Assembly (NCBI GenBank): GCA_024509875.1
Contig: JAMPIV010014860.1
Span: 173,324 to 237,323, forward strand
DNA length: 64,000 nt
Source of the DNA: Oreohelix idahoensis
Taxonomy: Eukaryota > Mollusca > Gastropoda > Stylommatophora > Oreohelicidae
Direction of reading: 5' to 3'
In this document: piece after piece, positions 45,126-58,866 of the stretch
How the letters are laid out: every line of letters begins with the position of its first letter
Numbering within the stretch: position 1 is the stretch's first letter
Program-made: the position numbers and the translations under genes
The notes under the pieces: model-generated
The model's input: the letters and a program-made list of their open reading frames with translations, nothing else
The model's database searches: none
What the model was told of the DNA's origin: nothing

Positions 45126-45214
45126 GTCACGGGTTGGGGAACGAACGAACTAACTTTATTTTCAAAGGGTTAAGAATTGGGCACGCAGGCCCGTCTGACA
45201 TTCTGCCCTTTCTC
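45126..45214 (-). mobile_element. 3' end of a LINE (same family as 60858-62092), part 1
   Basis: On the minus strand this reads AGGGCAGAATGTCAGACGGGCC and CCCAATTCTTAACCCTTTGAAAATAAA, then a (GTTC)n tail. It matches the LINE 3' end at 62033-62090. The hAT element at 45215 interrupts it; it resumes at 47884-47931. Confidence 0.75.
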
Positions 45215-47883
45215 CAGTGGCGGTTCCAGGGGGTTGTCATTGGGGGTGCTGCACTGTTCATTCATTTAAAATACTATACATAACACTTACAAATTGTGAC
45301 CACCATGTAAAATACCAACCCAGACACAAATGTGTCTAACCTATTTAAAAGTGAAGTCCATTTTTCTGTCTTTCTTTGATACAAAAACTTCAATAACTCT
45401 GTCATTGAAATCACTGCAGGAATCAATCATTTTACTCTCGATGCTTAGCATGGCTAATGCTGAAAGGCGGTTGTCAGATATGGTGCTCCGTAGGAAAGTT
45501 TTTATTCTTTTCAATGTAGAAAAACATCTCTCTGGTTCTACTGACGTCATAGGGGTTGTGAGTATGATTTTCACAAGACAATTTACTTCAGCAAGAGAAT
45601 GTTGTAGTCCACTTTTTAAAATTATTTCATGAATTTTGAAAGGCCCAGAAAAGTGATGAAACTCTTCCATTTCATAAAGTACGGATAGCTCGGTCTGAAG
45701 TCTCTCTTTATTCAACATCGGGTATGCCGCTACAGTTTCATCAAGTTCTCTTGACGGGAATTCTCGACTGTAAAGAGGAAATTGTTCTGGAACCAATAAT
45801 CTCGCTGCGGAAAGATGACCAGTAAACGCAAATCTTTCCTTTGCTTGAAAGCAAATTGTATCACATACTTCCTTAACAAGACTGTTTAGATCAATATTCT
45901 TTTTGCGTTTTCTAGAATCTGTTGTTTGTTCTGAATCGTGGAAGTTAACAGAGATGTCAATGTTATTTCTGATACCTGAAATCACACGATGAAAATCCTG
46001 CACTGCTGAAAAAACTATCAAAGAATTAGCATTGCGGCTTTGAAGTTTATCATACAAAACATCAACATGTGACATGATACGGTGGAAGAAGGAAAGCCAA
46101 AACAAGAAATCGGTATCATTCAACACATGGAGAAGTCCAGTCGCTGCCTGGACTGTTGCCCAATTACCTGACTCGCGCAACTCACCAAAACATTCTTTCA
46201 GTTCATCTTTGTTTTCATAGACTGTGGAAACAGTCCTGGAGTTGAAATTCCACCTAGTGTTACATGTTGACGGAATTCTTTTACACTTTTTCTGCAGAAC
46301 CGAGAGTCGTTGTGGTGATCTTGAAAAAAATGCAGGTATTCCTGACAATGTGTGAAAGAAAATACGCACTTCTGAATTTTGTGATACAGCTTTTTGCATT
46401 ATTAGATTTAGCTGGTGTGCGTAACAGTGAATAATATGAGCATGTTGGTATTTTTGTTTAATTATAGTTTGTACTCCACCTTTCTCTCCACTCATTACAG
46501 CGGCACCGTCATAGGTTTGAGCTATTAGCTTGGTATAGTCATCTTTCAGAATAAAAATCAGTTGTAGTAAAACGTTTTCTGACAGACCTTGAGCATTCTG
46601 TGAAATAGGGTTGTTAAATTCCCAAAATCTTTCGTGCACCTGACCCTCGTGCTCATAACGAAAAACAAGAACTTGTGTCGTTGCTACAACATCTGTTGTG
46701 TCGTCCGTCATAACAGCAAGGAATTTTGCTTTGCTTATGTCGCTAGCAATTTGAGCTCTGCACACTTCTAGGATACATCGTAGAAGCTCGTTTTCAATTG
46801 TTTTTGAATGCCCTTTGAAAACAGTGGCAGTTTCAAAATGAGTTCGAAATGTATCATCCAGTTTAGAAGCAAAGTTTAGTAATCCTCTAAAGACGCCCTG
46901 ATTAGCAGACTCCAAACTTTCATCATGACCACGCAGTGTAAGTTCAAATTTCCCACAAAACTTTATGCAGTCAATTATTTTTGAAAGAATGTTTCTGTTT
47001 CTTTTCACCTCTTCATTGTGTTTATTAATATTTAATTTGTATGCCTCGCTTAACTGTGAAGAAATATCCACTGTCCCCAGCATCCCCAATGCTACAACGT
47101 ATCTAACGTGGACTGTGCTATTTTCGTGTTTCTGAAGCTAGCTATGCAAATGTATCAGATCCGTTACGCCTGTCTTTGTCCATGTAGTTTCACCGTTGAA
47201 AAGTAAACAAGGAAAACAAAATAATGCATTATTTACATTACAGCCACACAACTAGTCATGATGTTCATAAATTTCTCTGTTAAATTTTCTCTGCTTTGTA
47301 CTGTTCCTGCTAGTCGAGGTCTGGATAATTTTTAGATTCGGAAGAGGCCGACCTAGTGTTTTTACACGGCATTTTTCAGCCAACGACAATCGCGAAAAAA
47401 CAATTTCTTGTAAATATGTAACAGTTACTTCACTCATTTCTATAATAATTCAGCACACAAGAAAATATCAGCATTAAATTAATCTCAAAACAATGCAATT
47501 GACCAACGTTTTGCGGTATTGTGGTGAACGCGCACGTAAACAGTCGCTTGATAGAGATAATTTCCACTTGAGCTGTGTTCCGTTGCAGCACTAGTTAAAT
47601 AAATTCAACCCAATCGCAGCTGGCCTCTTGCTGTGTGTATAACAAGCATTCGCTTATAAGAAGTCAAGGTTACTTGAACTGTCATCGTTCGCAGCACTTG
47701 CCACAATACGGTGTTGGATAATTTTTGTTTTGTTTTGTATTTAACCCTTCCGGTGTAACCTAATTTTTTTGTATTTTTTGGTCTGTCCGGATTATGTATT
47801 ATAATGTAGTAGAGACAGTATGCAGTCCTTTTTTTAACAGGGGGTGCTGCAGCTCAACAGCTCATTAAAGAAAGCCGCCACTG
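45215..47883 (-). mobile_element. hAT DNA transposon, nearly complete
   Basis: Ends CAGTGGCGGTT (45215) and AGCCGCCACTG (47883) form terminal inverted repeats. The flanking 8 bp are CCTTTCTC (45207-45214) and CCTTCCTC (47884-47891), a duplication with one mismatch as expected for hAT. It lies inside a LINE 3' end. It carries one transposase gene with two stop codons, so this copy should not move on its own. Confidence 0.88.
45341..47437 (-). pseudogene. hAT transposase (ZMYM1/ZBED-like, TTF zinc finger), two internal stops
   Basis: One frame from ATG at 47437 to the stop at 45341, about 698 codons. It is interrupted by TAG at 47254-47252 and TAG at 47140-47138, both in the N-terminal TTF-type zinc-finger region (CGC...CFPC...WTKTGVTDL...KHE..VH). 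The remaining 582 residues from 47089 are open: a DUF4371-like part with AVMTDDTTDVVATTQ, then QTYDGAAVMSGEKGGVQ with a candidate catalytic Asp, CYAHQLNLIMQKAV, and the C-terminal hAT dimerisation domain TPMTSVEPERCFSTLKRIK. The enzyme would cut and paste the element. The stops make it a pseudogene unless only the long 3' part is used. Confidence 0.88.
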
Positions 47884-47931
47884 CCTTCCTCTCTCTCTCA
47901 TCATGTATGCTGTATCCTTTCATCCTCACAG
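47884..47931 (-). mobile_element. 3' end of the same LINE, part 2
   Basis: CCTTCCTCTCTCTCTCATCA and TATCCTTTCATCCTCACA match the complement of about 61995-62035, which continues the LINE 3' UTR across the hAT insertion. The match stops at about 47931, where another LINE fragment begins. Confidence 0.65.
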
Positions 47932-48160
47932 AGCAGACGAGAGAGTACTAAAGAAGCTATATACTGGGCGAGTGAGACCAGTATTAGAATATGGCATTGC
48001 AGCATGGTCAACGGCAGCTAAGTCGAACTTTGACAAAATAAACAGAACCCAAAACCAAGCATTGAGAATCAAAACAGGGGGCATGAAGTCAACACCCATT
48101 GAAGAGTTGGAAAAGATTACTCACCTCCAGCCGTTAAGACGAATACAATATTACTAGAAC
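47932..48160 (+). mobile_element. I-clade-like LINE RT C-terminal fragment
   Basis: Encodes ERVLKKLYTGRVRPVLEYG then IAAWSTAAKSNFDKINRTQN and IEELEKITHLQPL, typical of the region just after the RT domain in LINEs of the I/Jockey type. Both ends are missing. Confidence 0.75.
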
Positions 48161-48297
48161 TGTCGTGATATTTCAAGACTACAAAGTAAATGTTTGAACC
48201 GAATCACAATTTGTAATAACTCGACGAGACGTTCTCTCTGTTTGCATGCACATTAAATAAAATGTGATTTCATAATGAAGAGTCAAATTTTAACAAA

Positions 48298-48854
48298 CAC
48301 ACAACTCATAAATTAACAATACGAGTTATCAAATGGGCACACAACTCATAAATTAACAATACGAGTTATCAAATGGGCACACAACTCATAAATTAACAAT
48401 ACGAGTTATCAAATGGGCACACAACTCATAAATTAACAATACGAGTTATCAAATGGGCACACAACTCATAAATTAACAATACGAGTTATCAAATGGGCAC
48501 ACAACTCATAAATTAACAATACGAGTTATCAAATGGGCACACAACTCATAAATTAACAATACGAGTTATCAAATGGGCACACAACTCATAAATTAACAAT
48601 ACGAGTTATCAAATGGGCACACAACTCATAAATTAACAATACGAGTTATCAAATGGGCACACAACTCATAAATTAACAATACGATTTATCAAATGGGCAC
48701 ACAACTCATAAATTAACAATACGAGTTATCAAATGGGCACACAACTCATAAATTAACAATACGAGTTATCAAATGGGCACACAACTCATAAATTAACAAT
48801 ACGAGTTATCAAATGGGCACACAACTCATAAATTAACAATACGAGTTATCAAAT
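48298..48854. repeat. 40-bp minisatellite, 14 almost perfect copies
   Basis: Unit ACACAACTCATAAATTAACA followed by ATACGAGTTATCAAATGGGC. Only one internal variant (CGATTT) was noticed, so it expanded or was homogenised recently. Confidence 0.95.
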
Positions 48855-48859
48855 GTTTT

Positions 48860-49190
48860 ATATGCTCTTCGTCATTGTATGATGTCGAAACATGGACAAT
48901 GAACAAGCAGTTAGAAGAAAAAGTTGAGGCCCTTGAAATGTGGATTTATACAAGAACGAAGTGTGGAAAGAGAAGAAAACCAATGAAGAGGTCTCGGAGA
49001 ACTAGGAATCAAATGAGAAAAACTGAATGAGATCAAAAGCAGACAATTAAAATATGTTGCTCATATTAAAAAGCAAAACGCCTTGCTGGAAACTGTATTG
49101 AAGAGAAAAGTTGAAGGCAAACGTGCACGAGGAATACAGCGCTGTAACTGGGAAGATAACATCACGAGATGGACTGGAAAGAGTCTATCA
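48860..49190 (+). pseudogene. LINE C-terminal coding remnant
   Basis: Frameshifted plus-strand coding: DVETWTMNKQLEEKVEALEM, then LNEIKSRQLKYVAHIKKQNA, LLETVLKRKVEGKRARGIQR and WEDNITRWTGKSLSE. This is the order found at the C-terminus of RTE-like LINE polyproteins. It runs directly into the 40-bp array at 49190. Confidence 0.7.
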
Positions 49191-49772
49191 GAGTGCACCA
49201 TCAAGACAAGAGACAGGAAAGAGTCTATCTGAGTGCACCATGAAGACAAGAGACAGGAAAGAGTCTATCGGAGTGCACCATGAAGACAAGAGACAGGAAA
49301 GAGTCTATCGGAGTGCACCATCAAGACAAGAGACAGGAAAGAGCAATCAGAGTGCACCATCAAGACAAGAGACAGGAAAGAGTCTATCAGAGTGCACCAT
49401 GAAGACAAGAGACAGGAAAGAGTCTATCGGAGTGCACCATGAAGACAAGAGACAGGAAAGAGTCTATCGGAGTGCACCATCAAGACAAGAGACAGGAAAG
49501 AGCAATCAGAGTGCACCATCAAGACAAGAGACAGGAAAGAGCAATCAGAGTGCACCATCAAGACAAGAGACAAGAAAGAGTCTATCAGAGTGCACCATCA
49601 AGACAAGAGACAGGAAAGAGTCTATCTGAGTGCACCATGAAGACAAGAGACAGGAAAGAGTCTATCGGAGTGCACCATCAAGACAAGAGACAGGAAAGAG
49701 CAATCAGAGTGCACCATCAAGACAAGAGACAGGAAAGAGTCTATCAGAGTGCACCACCAAGACAAGAGACGT
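49185..49772. repeat. 40-bp minisatellite grown from the LINE 3' coding end, about 15 copies
   Basis: Unit TCTATCAGAGTGCACCATCA followed by AGACAAGAGACAGGAAAGAG; some units start CAATCAGAG and are 1-2 bp shorter. The first unit is continuous with the LINE codons for GKSLSECTIKTRDRKE. The ORFs seen here are repeat artefacts. Confidence 0.9.
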
Positions 49773-50027
49773 TGTAGATCCAATGAAGCTCACATTCAGT
49801 GTGGAGATGGCAGCTCATTTGATTTGATCTGATTTCGGAATGTTAACGTAATCTTTAAACAGAAAATGAAATATACCTACATATATTTGTTCCGATGCTG
49901 CGTCTACCTTCTTGTTAAAACTAATATAGTATTGGTACTCTTAGTACGGAATTAATATATGTGGCTAGTAGCACTGGATTAAAAAAAAAAGAATGTTATC
50001 TAGTTTTCGAAATTCGCAAATTAGTAG

Positions 50028-50395
50028 ATTACAAAATCCCTGTAGATTACAAAACACCCCGTAGATTACAAAAACCCTCGTAGATTATAAAATCAGTGTA
50101 TATTAAAAAATCCCCGTAGATTACAAAACCTATGTACACTATAAAACCCCCACAGATTACAAACCGCCGTAGAATATACAATTCCTGTAGATCACAAAAT
50201 CCCTGTGAATTACAAAACTACCACAGATGACACAATTCCTCTAAATCGGAAAACTCCGGTATTTACAAAGTCTCTACAGATAACAAAACACTACAAAATC
50301 CCCGTAGATTACAACATCACAGTAGATGTTAATAATCTACATAAAACAAAATCCACGTCGGTTACAAAAACACCGTAGATTACAAAAGATTATCA
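50028..50395. repeat. Degenerate repeat of about 21 bp (GTAGATTACAAAAYCCC)
   Basis: About 16 imperfect copies of CCCCGTAGATTACAAAA. No gene. Confidence 0.8.
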
Positions 50396-50649
50396 GAAAA
50401 GACGCCAACCAAAGAATACGGTAGATGAACCCACCATGTTGACTAAACAGGCAGAACTGTCTTGATTCTGAAAGCGGGGTATCCTAGCTACGTTTTTGAT
50501 AGTTCACTAGGCGTTACAGTTTTTTTTCTTCTCACTTATTGTATTATTACATTAATATTTCATGTACATGCAACACGAGAGTTCGAATTGCAGAACTGTT
50601 AGACTATTTGCTTCTCGAGTTAGAAAGATCGGATTCGACACGATGCCGC

Positions 50650-50890
50650 GACACGCTTCAGTCTCATCATTATCGGCTACAAAGTCTACTGCAATGGTTC
50701 TCCAACGTCTTCTGCCTCTTGTCTTGATAGTAAACTCTGATAAGTCTCTTTGCTGTCAATCTCTTGAGGTTATCTTCACACTTATAGCGCTGTCTTCCTC
50801 TTGCACGTTTATTTTCATCTCTGCCTTCTATTATGGTCTTCCCCAACGTGTTTTTGTTATTATTGTTCACATTCGACTTAAGTGCACTTC
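50650..50890 (-). mobile_element. LINE C-terminal fragment, minus strand
   Basis: The minus strand encodes IIEGRDENKRARGRQRYKCE, then DNLKRLTAKRLIRVYYQDKR. It is the same part of the same LINE type as 49050-49190 and shares the IRV-YQDKRQ sequence with the 49185 array. 5' truncated. Confidence 0.6.
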
Positions 50891-51068
50891 GCGAAAACCC
50901 GTAGGTGCTCGGTCTCCATCAGCAAACGTCGAAGGGCATGAATGTTAATTGTTCCATGTTGAGCGCCGGTTGTTTACACGTCGGATGCAAGGTGTTACGT
51001 CTTCATGGGAAAGAAATTAAGATCTCCTTTATTAGTTATCTTTTCATTCCTAGGTTTTCTATGATGTC

Positions 51069-52182
51069 TAGTTGTTTTCTGTTAACTAGTACACCCAGCT
51101 GTTACAATGTCTGGACCCTTAGTTGTTTTCTGTTAACTAGTACACCCAGCTGTTACAATGTCTGGACCCTTAGTTGTTTTCTGCTAATTAGTATACCCAG
51201 CTGTTACAATGTCTGGACCCTTAGTTGTTTTCTGCTAACTAGTACACACAGCTGTTACAATGTCTGGACCCTTAGTTGTTTTCTGCTAACTAGTACGCCC
51301 AGCTGTTACAATGTCTGGACCCTTAGTTGTTTTCTGCTAACTAGTACACCCAGCTGTTACAATGTCTGGACCCTTAGTTGTTTTCTGCTAACTAGTACAC
51401 CCAGCTGTTACAATGTCTCGACCCTTGGTTGTTTTCTGCTAACTAGTACACCCAGCTGTTACAATTTCTGAACCCTTAGTTGTTTTCTGTTAACTAGTAC
51501 ACCCAGCTGTTACAATGTCTGGACCCTTAGTTGTTTTCTGTTAACTAGTAAACCCAGCTGTTACAATGTTTGGACCCTTAGTTGTTTTCTGTTAACTAGT
51601 ACACCCAGCTGTTACAATGTCTGGACCCTTAGTTGTTTTCTGTTAACTAGTAAACCCAGCTGTTACAATGTCTGGACCCTTAGTTGTTTTCTGTTAACTA
51701 GTACACCCAGCTGTTACAATGTCTGGACCCTTAGTTGTTTTCTGCTAACTAGTACACCCAGCTGTTACAATGTCTGGACCCTTAGTTGTTTTCTGCTAAC
51801 TAGTACACCCAGCTGTTACAATGTCTGGACCCTTAGTTGTTTTCTGCTAACTAGTACACCCAGCTGATACAATGTCTGGACCCTTAGTTGTTTTCTGCTA
51901 ACTAGTACACCCAGCTGTTACAATGTCTGGACCCTTAGTTGTTTTCTGCTAACTAGTACACCCAGCTGTTACAATGTCTGGACCCTTAGTTGTTTTCTGC
52001 TAACTAGTACACCCAGCTGTTACAATGTCTGGACCCTTAGTTGTTTTCTGCTAACTAGTACACCCAGCTGTTACAATGTCTGGACCCTTAGTTGTTTTCT
52101 GCTAACTAGTACACCCAGCTGTTACAATGTCTGGACCCTTAGTTGCTTTCTGCTAACTAGTACACCCAGCTGTTACAATGCC
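51069..52182. repeat. 51-bp minisatellite, about 22 copies
   Basis: Unit AGTTGTTTTCTGCTAACTAG, TACACCCAGCTGTTACAATG, TCTGGACCCTT. The unit length is a multiple of three, so it stays open for a few hundred bases and creates a false ORF at 50905-51471. Confidence 0.95.
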
Positions 52183-52199
52183 TGCCTGACTCTGCTCGA

Positions 52200-52330
52200 C
52201 TTAAGGAAGACACGTGCGGCGAAGAAGGGAACCGGTGTCCCCCCCATGAAGCAGAGACCTGGTAGTGAATTCTGTACACTTCACTCCTCTAAGGCAGTAG
52301 TAACTGCTATGATACCTTTACCTGTACCTT
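52200..52330 (+). mobile_element. SINE 3' part (same family tail as 28518-28800)
   Basis: CTTCACTCCTCTAAGGCAGT followed by AGTAACTGCTATGATACCTT matches the tail of the SINE at 28720-28775. The tRNA-like head is missing. Confidence 0.5.
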
Positions 52331-53177
<847 letters not shown>

Positions 53178-53269
53178 GGTGCTACAACTGAAAACAACGG
53201 GCCTAATTTTATCTAAGCTTGTTCATTATGATACCAAATTGTATGATACTTAAAATATGCATCGTAACT

Positions 53270-53571
<302 letters not shown>

Positions 53572-53572
<1 letters not shown>

Positions 53573-54245
53573 CAACTGGCTGTCGAACGTAAATGATGGA
53601 AAATTAGGTGGTGCTGTTTTTGTTGACTTCAAAAAAGCATTTGACATGATTGACCACTCTATCTTGGTTCAAAAGTTGGAAACCCTCAGAAAAGGCCCTA
53701 ATCCACTAAACATCATCACATCATTCCTGGAAGATCGACAACAGTTAGTGTTTCACAACAACTCGACATCAGATTTCTCGAAGATAGATAAAGGAGTACC
53801 GCAGGGTTCTATTCTTGGGCCCCTACCCTTCGCAATGTTCATCAACGACCTACCACTACATCTAAAGTATTCAACATGTGACCTCTTTGCAGATGACTGT
53901 ACTATCTACACTAGTGACAATGACTGCGTGGCACTTGAAATGACTCTTCAATGCGATGTAGACAATCTAACAAAATGGAGTAATATGAATCGTATGCCAG
54001 TAAACACAGCACAAACGAAATCTATGTGGATTACCACCAGACAGAAACTCCTAAACTGCACCAAAAGATCGCTACAGCTACACGCGGAATCAATACAAAT
54101 TGAACATGTAACAGAACACAAAGTTCTAGGGATCACGATTGACCAGCACTTAACCTGGAACTCCCATGTACGGAATTTAACCAAACACTTAGCTCAAAAG
54201 ACGTACCAGCTAGCCAAAATAAAACACTTCTTAGACGCAGACACT
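53572..54245 (+). pseudogene. CR1/L2/Jockey-type LINE reverse transcriptase, part 1
   Basis: 5'-truncated reverse transcriptase. Motifs in order: GAVFVDFKKAFDMIDHS, KGVPQGSILGPLPFAMFIND and the catalytic box LFADDCTIYTS (53887-53901 holds FADDC). Then WSNMNRMPVNTAQTKSMWIT and VLGITIDQHLTWNSHV. The frame reads directly up to ACACT at 54241-54245, where the inserted element begins. It continues in frame at 60863. With the 5' part missing and one later stop it is not functional. Confidence 0.85.
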
Positions 54246-57200
54246 TGTGACGGTATTGCCTCCCCTGCTTTGCAGTAGTGGTCCAACAGTGACCAAACTC
54301 AAGAGTATCTAATATAGGCTTCAATGGAGTCTATTTGTACACAAGATTACTCTTGGCAGAAATGTAGATAGAAGAGTAGTAAAGCTTCTATCACATGGGA
54401 GTGTCACAGAGTGCTCGAAGATTTTGTCTAGATTATGTTTAAATTCCTTACTTTTCTATTCCTTCACATATGTTGTCTGTTTTCTCTACGAAATATTTGC
54501 ACCTGCGATCTGTTCTTTAGCTGTTTTTCAAGTCTTCACTAATAGTCCTGTCATACGATCCCAAATTCTATCTTCTTCTACAAAGGCACTTAAAAGCATT
54601 TCTTTAAGGACGTCTATACGATTTATTCGCTTAGTCGAAACAACAGTGGTTCTCAGAGTATTATATTTCCGTGTTCAGTGGTCAACTGGATTCTGCCCGA
54701 TAAATCTTCCGGCATGGCTGAACGAGAGACAGGAAATAATTAACTCTTGGCGTGGGAATCAGGAAATGTTTTAACTTCATGCAAACGAACGCTGAGTTTT
54801 AAGATCACTTGCTGATTAACCGTTGGAAGACAACGCACGCTTATAGAAGAGAAGCCTCATACCACCTCATACCTACAAGTATATGTGATTGAGAGTAACG
54901 CTACTCAAATTCTAGTTCTTAAGCTGCGGATAAAGTCCTGAGCGGTAATCAAACTCTCAGTATTCGCTTAATTAGCTAACTCTAATATCAAGGGATTAGT
55001 TAATGGATGTAAAGTGTGAAATACTTAATATTGTGGTTTTAACTCTTTACATTAGATTGATAGCTATTTTGCATTTATGTATTATGAATGTTATTGATGC
55101 ATTATAATGATGTAAGAGTACTGGCTGATATGAGAAAGTACTACAAGCTAATTGTATTAGGAATGTGATGAAGAAAGCGTGGTGAACGAGAGAAGAACCA
55201 TGTTGTTCAATGGACGAGTGAATGAAATATTCCTCCACTGCAGTCACGCATGGACGCACACGGCTAGGCGTCTGCTTGTAACAAAGGCTGACCTGACTGA
55301 CCTGACCAGTGTGAGACTACCGCTAAACAGGAATTTGTAAACAAACGGACAGTCGCCTTTAAGGAAAAGACTGACGTTATGGTTCAGGTAAAAAATATTA
55401 TTAGGCACCATTCTGAGACGAAATGTCCAGAGTGGCTGTAGTTAATATATCTGTAAAACAAACAGAAGATTGATTGCCTGTATTGTCTTCCACAGCCCAG
55501 TTGCAGAATCCTAGCCAGTTTCTGGATTTTGATTTCTGTAAATTGTTGCGAGTAAACCGCCTAGTTGCTCTATGCTACAGAGAGAACTAGTACTTACATC
55601 TCAAACCCTCTAGCGGGGATCACAAGTCAGCAACCCTGAGCAGTCTACAGCATATGAGCAGTCTACAGCATTTAAGCAGTCAACACCTCGTCAGCACCTG
55701 AACATCATAATTCAACTTCACAACCAGGTGAACGAACAGCCTAGTCATCTCTTGGACTGTAGCCCCACTGAATCAAATTCTCCAGTTGGTAATCCCTACC
55801 TACTGGGACGCCCAGGAGAAGTCCAAGCAGATAAGTCTACTTAAAACCCAGACCAAAATCAGAATTCATTTTTCCAAGAAATAGCCATAGGAATAAACTT
55901 TCGTCAGTGAGGAAAATAGCCTCTTATTCTTATCTGAACCAAAGACACTGACAGTTCTAAATTTCCTAGTATTTCTTTTCAAAGTATATGTCAACATTGA
56001 TTTTATTTTCCACTGTAATTAAAGTAATTATGTACATTCTGTAACTCATCATCCTTCTGAGTTTGACTTAGTAGATTGTATGTTCTGTTCAGAAAAAACC
56101 TACTCAACCCTCCTTGTATTACTTGTTACTATTAGTTCATCTTCAAAAAGATTTGAGTAAGAAAGAGTTAGTCGTCGCCAGAAAAATACAAGAGTTGGCA
56201 GTCTAAAGGTGAGAGAATCACTGACACCAACCTGTGCCCTTCTGTTAACTCTTTCCCTCAACACTAGCTCACCTCTGTGAAAACTAGTGTATAAAGGTCT
56301 ATGTGCTTCCTACACATCTTCCTTTACATACTTACATCATCCATCATAAAATAAAACTCTTTACGCGACAATTGGGTTCTCATTCTCCAACAATTGGAGT
56401 GCACCATCATTTATATCTGCGACAGGGAGTCTTCATAAGAAATTCAGGTAAACGAAAACAATGCTCGCTGTCGCAAAGCACGTTAATTCTATAACCTGCT
56501 GACCACTTTTGTGAAGAATTTAAGCACTTATTTATCAGCTCGTTAAGCCCCCACCCCTGATTTACTCAGTGAAATTCTCTTATTCAAGTATAGCTCTGTT
56601 TAGAATGTGTGTAGCAATTGACTGAGACAAACCTGCAGTAACTTTAAAATGATCAAATTGAAGTTAAATTTGTATCATTACAAATAACAAAATTTAATCA
56701 TCACTTTAGTTTTAACAGTTTGAAAATAATTTGAATAGTTGTGGATAAAGAAAAGCTATCATTCTCGTATTTGGGGATTGCAAAAAGGGTAAGAAAGTTC
56801 AGATGGCAGCATATATTTGAACTTAGCTGCCAATGACGGTTCTGTCTTTTCACACTGATCACTCGTCTCTGGTCAAGGTTGTCGGGTGTAGCTCGTCTCC
56901 AAGAAACTTCAAGGAAAGTCTACACAGTGTTCTTTGTCTTAAAGCGTAGGCCACTGATCCCGTCTTGTTCCAGAAATAGTACATTCTGCTGGTACAACCA
57001 ATAACTGTGATAGACGAATAGAAAAGAACGCTCTTTTGAGTATGGCGTTCTCCGACACAGTTATGTGTTCCCCCCTCTTTTATTTCACCCTCCCATTTAA
57101 CTCAGAGTTCACCCTCGATGAGAATTAAATTTAATCCCTCGGGATAAAACTTCCTTTACATTTAAACTGAATAGCTTTAGATTTACATTGCATTTAAATG

Positions 57201-58825
57201 AAAAAGGTTAAACGTACAGATATAATATGTTTTACATTTACATCTCCGCTGTTTGAAAAGTGTTCACACAATAAATTCATTCGTGTTTCATTTACATTTA
57301 CACTTGTGGAAAAGATTGAAACTTCTATTAATTAAAATGAATATTTTCCCATGGACATTTACACTGGTTTAAAGCGTGAAACCTTACATTAATTTTAAAG
57401 TGAATTTGTTTATAGGGACATTTACACTGCTTTGAAAATGTAAGTCTTATGCTTAGAATGGACATCATTTCTTTTCATCTTTCACTCCCTGCTCCATAGG
57501 GAACCTGGAACTACTTTACGCTTTTAGTTCTCTACAAAACTATCAATAAATCAATCACCAGCCCGTGCAGTGGTGGTTCATGAATCATCATTCTAGATAC
57601 TGAGGTTGCCAGCCTCAAATGACTTTGACATCCAATAGCGAGTTTCACACAATAAAATTCACATGGTAATATATACATATATATGTTAGTTCACATGTTT
57701 GTAATAAAATATGAAATATAAATCCAACTTACGCCAATCCTGGCTACAGACTTGTCGCACAGATGAATAAAAGAGACGAATCGTTCTCTTGCAACACGTG
57801 TCTGGGATTTCTTTTAATTTTAACATAGATTGCCCCTTCTGACTCCGTGTTTCTTCAATTTCCTAGTCTCGGTTGTTCCTTATTAAAATTTGATTAGATT
57901 TCCTGTGCTTTATAAGTCTTATCTGGTTCTCCAATAAAAGGTTCGGATACAATTAGGAATTATGAATCTAGTTTTCACTCTGGCGAAGGTCTGGTGTTGT
58001 CTTGGCGAGCGTGCAAATCACAGAGAAATGAAACTTTGAAATTGTCAGCCTATATTCCCTCCAGTGATGTTATGAATCTAATCAGAAAGATTCAATCATT
58101 TAAAATCAAGCAGGCTAGGTTGTGATATTTCAAAATAGTCCCACGTGAAATAAGGTGCGTGCCTGCAAAGGTCACGTATTACCATATATGGACATATGTT
58201 GCCTTGTATACACTCTCACTCACACATTTGTAGATTCATATTGTCTAAAATGTAATAAATCCATTATTACTTTTTAACAAGTGACCGGAAGATATTACAT
58301 CACATTTGTCTGCCCACAGGTGTCACTCAGACGGTAATGTCGTTATCTGTTGTATGAAGGATGACCTGGAAGCGCTTATGTCATAAGTTCGCCTCGTGCA
58401 GTGTTTCGCCAGACAACCAAATCTGGTTTTATTAAACACTCCTTCCCCACGCAGCTTGAATAAACAAAACACCTTCGCTTCAAAAGATGGTCAGACAGAT
58501 TGTGGTGAAAAATTCTAATCCACATATATAAATGAGAAATTAAATGTAAAGCCTAACGAAGTAATTTAATAGAAAGGAAGAAGAATGGTAAAAGACCAGT
58601 GCTTTCCCCAATAGCGTACACCTGCGTTGTAGAACGCCATAATGACTGAACCCGAGATCCCCTTTTTCTACTTCGTCTGCATAAACTACACGCGTTTCTA
58701 AAAAAATAAAACTGGTACTGTATTTCTTATACGACCTTGATAGGCACACTGCTTAATGACCTAGATATAATACTACATTAATGTCATTATATACACTACG
58801 TTAACCTAAAAGACAGACGGGCTTA

Positions 58826-58866
<41 letters not shown>

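Noticed and set aside
49111..49827. Repetitive Ser/Gln/Arg-rich proteins
   Set aside because: 40-bp array; frame is lost and regained with each unit.
50905..51471. 188-residue Cys/Ser/Leu repeat protein
   Set aside because: 51-bp minisatellite read in frame; the open stretch ends when a unit changes.
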